Part shown: in pieces, positions 20,173 to 20,469 of the stretch
How positions within the stretch are numbered: the stretch's first letter is position 1
How the letters are laid out: every line of letters starts with the position of its first letter
From: a virus
Reading direction: 5' to 3' (one strand)
Length of the DNA: 20,469 bases
Virus record (IMG/VR): IMGVR_UViG_3300038410_000079
Span: 1-20,469 of that record
Translations under genes and position numbers: made by a program
Notes under the pieces: generated by a model
Database searches by the model: none
Seen by the model: only the letters and a program-made list of their open reading frames with translations
What the model was told of the DNA's origin: nothing

Positions 20173-20374
20173 GGTAGAGGCAATGGCACGGCGCGCGCAT
20201 GAGGCGATTGATAAAGCGCCAGAGTACCGGAGGATACCCCGGAAGCGGCGGTACTGTAACCCCAAAATATCCGGCCATATCCCAACGAGCGGCCAAGAGT
20301 GCTACCCTGAGTACGCCCCGCCACCCGCAGTGAGGCGCGTAATGCAGCGGGTGGGACAGGAACTCATCTATTGA
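20153..20374 (+). CDS. Small basic protein of unknown function
   Basis: A 73-aa protein from ATG 20153, which follows an AGGGGGG site by three bases; it overlaps the previous gene by 20 bases. An alternative ATG at 20183 (AMARRAHEAI) would start ten bases after that gene, with a GAGG only two bases away, so the first is slightly preferred. The sequence has basic helices (MARRAHEAIDKAPEYRR, PRKRRYCNPK) and then a proline-rich stretch and a helix (AVRRVMQRVGQ). Single cysteines are scattered and make no CxxC. No family is recognised. The open frame extends to 20057, inside the preceding gene, which is not used. Confidence 0.5.
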   Translation: MHIWQCRVEAMARRAHEAIDKAPEYRRIPRKRRYCNPKISGHIPTSGQECYPEYAPPPAVRRVMQRVGQELIY

Positions 20375-20397
20375 CAACCATCAACAAGGAGGTATGT

Positions 20398-20469
20398 GTG
20401 GAAAAGAAGTGTTTTGACTTGACAATCACCACTATCAACCCGATGCTCGGCAGTCAGCCGGGCAAGGAC
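20398..20469 (+). CDS. Unknown protein, N-terminal fragment (runs off right edge)
   Basis: GTG 20398 follows a strong AAGGAGG ribosome site by five bases; the ATG at 20394 in another frame hits a stop after seven codons. The 24 visible codons read MEKKCFDLTITTINPMLGSQ and then PGKD before the edge. The hydrophobic TITTINPMLG segment looks like the first beta strand of a domain. I recall phage proteins that start with a similar NPMLGxxP phrase but cannot name them. Too short to classify. Confidence 0.45.
   Translation, partial: MEKKCFDLTITTINPMLGSQPGKD

Overview
The window is part of the genome of a tailed dsDNA bacteriophage (Caudoviricetes), either free or integrated. Evidence is a canonical head-gene order on the minus strand: small terminase, large terminase, portal fused to a MuF domain, S78-type prohead protease, HK97-fold major capsid protein. 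These run from about 18.9 kb down to 12.0 kb. No integrase, tRNA, attachment site or host gene is visible, so lifestyle and host cannot be decided. The base composition is moderately GC-rich by eye, and strong GGAGG-type ribosome binding sites indicate a bacterial host.

Right edge (18.9-20.5 kb): a roughly 390-bp gene-free control region separates the leftward late operon from a rightward set of very small genes: two zinc-ribbon-like proteins, a ribbon-helix-helix DNA-binding protein, an unknown protein and a gene running off the edge. The control region holds a good sigma70-type promoter facing the terminase, two 16-bp 6-4-6 dyads, a tandem 9-bp repeat on an 11-bp period and a DnaA-box-like 9-mer. 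Directly repeated GGTTTCC motifs lie at the start of the small terminase gene.

Centre (3.7-12.0 kb): between the major capsid gene and the head-completion genes lies an uninterrupted cassette of eleven genes. Ten look like sugar or glycan enzymes: a GT-B-like glycosyltransferase, a GT2, a GT9 (heptosyltransferase-like), two tandem GT-D (DUF1792-like) paralogues, a two-domain GT-A enzyme, an FkbM methyltransferase, a NodB-like deacetylase, a WbqC-family protein and a DxD glycosyltransferase. The eleventh is a 92-aa orphan. The genes mostly overlap by 4 to 26 bases (ATGA/GTGA or longer) and continue the late operon, so they should be made together with the virion proteins. I infer that they glycosylate the virion or remodel a host surface glycan; this combined pathway is the most interesting system in the window.

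Left part (0-3.7 kb): two small tandem paralogues of unknown function; an M15-type metallopeptidase and a permuted NlpC/P60-like cysteine hydrolase, which are candidate lysis enzymes; a one-helix membrane protein (holin-like at best); a 67-aa conserved-looking protein; a modular virion protein with an Ig-like fold; then a gp6-like head-tail connector, a 63-aa protein and a gp10-like neck/tail-completion protein cut by the left edge. The sequence thus reads packaging, head, glycan cassette, lysis, head-tail joining, all in one leftward transcription direction.
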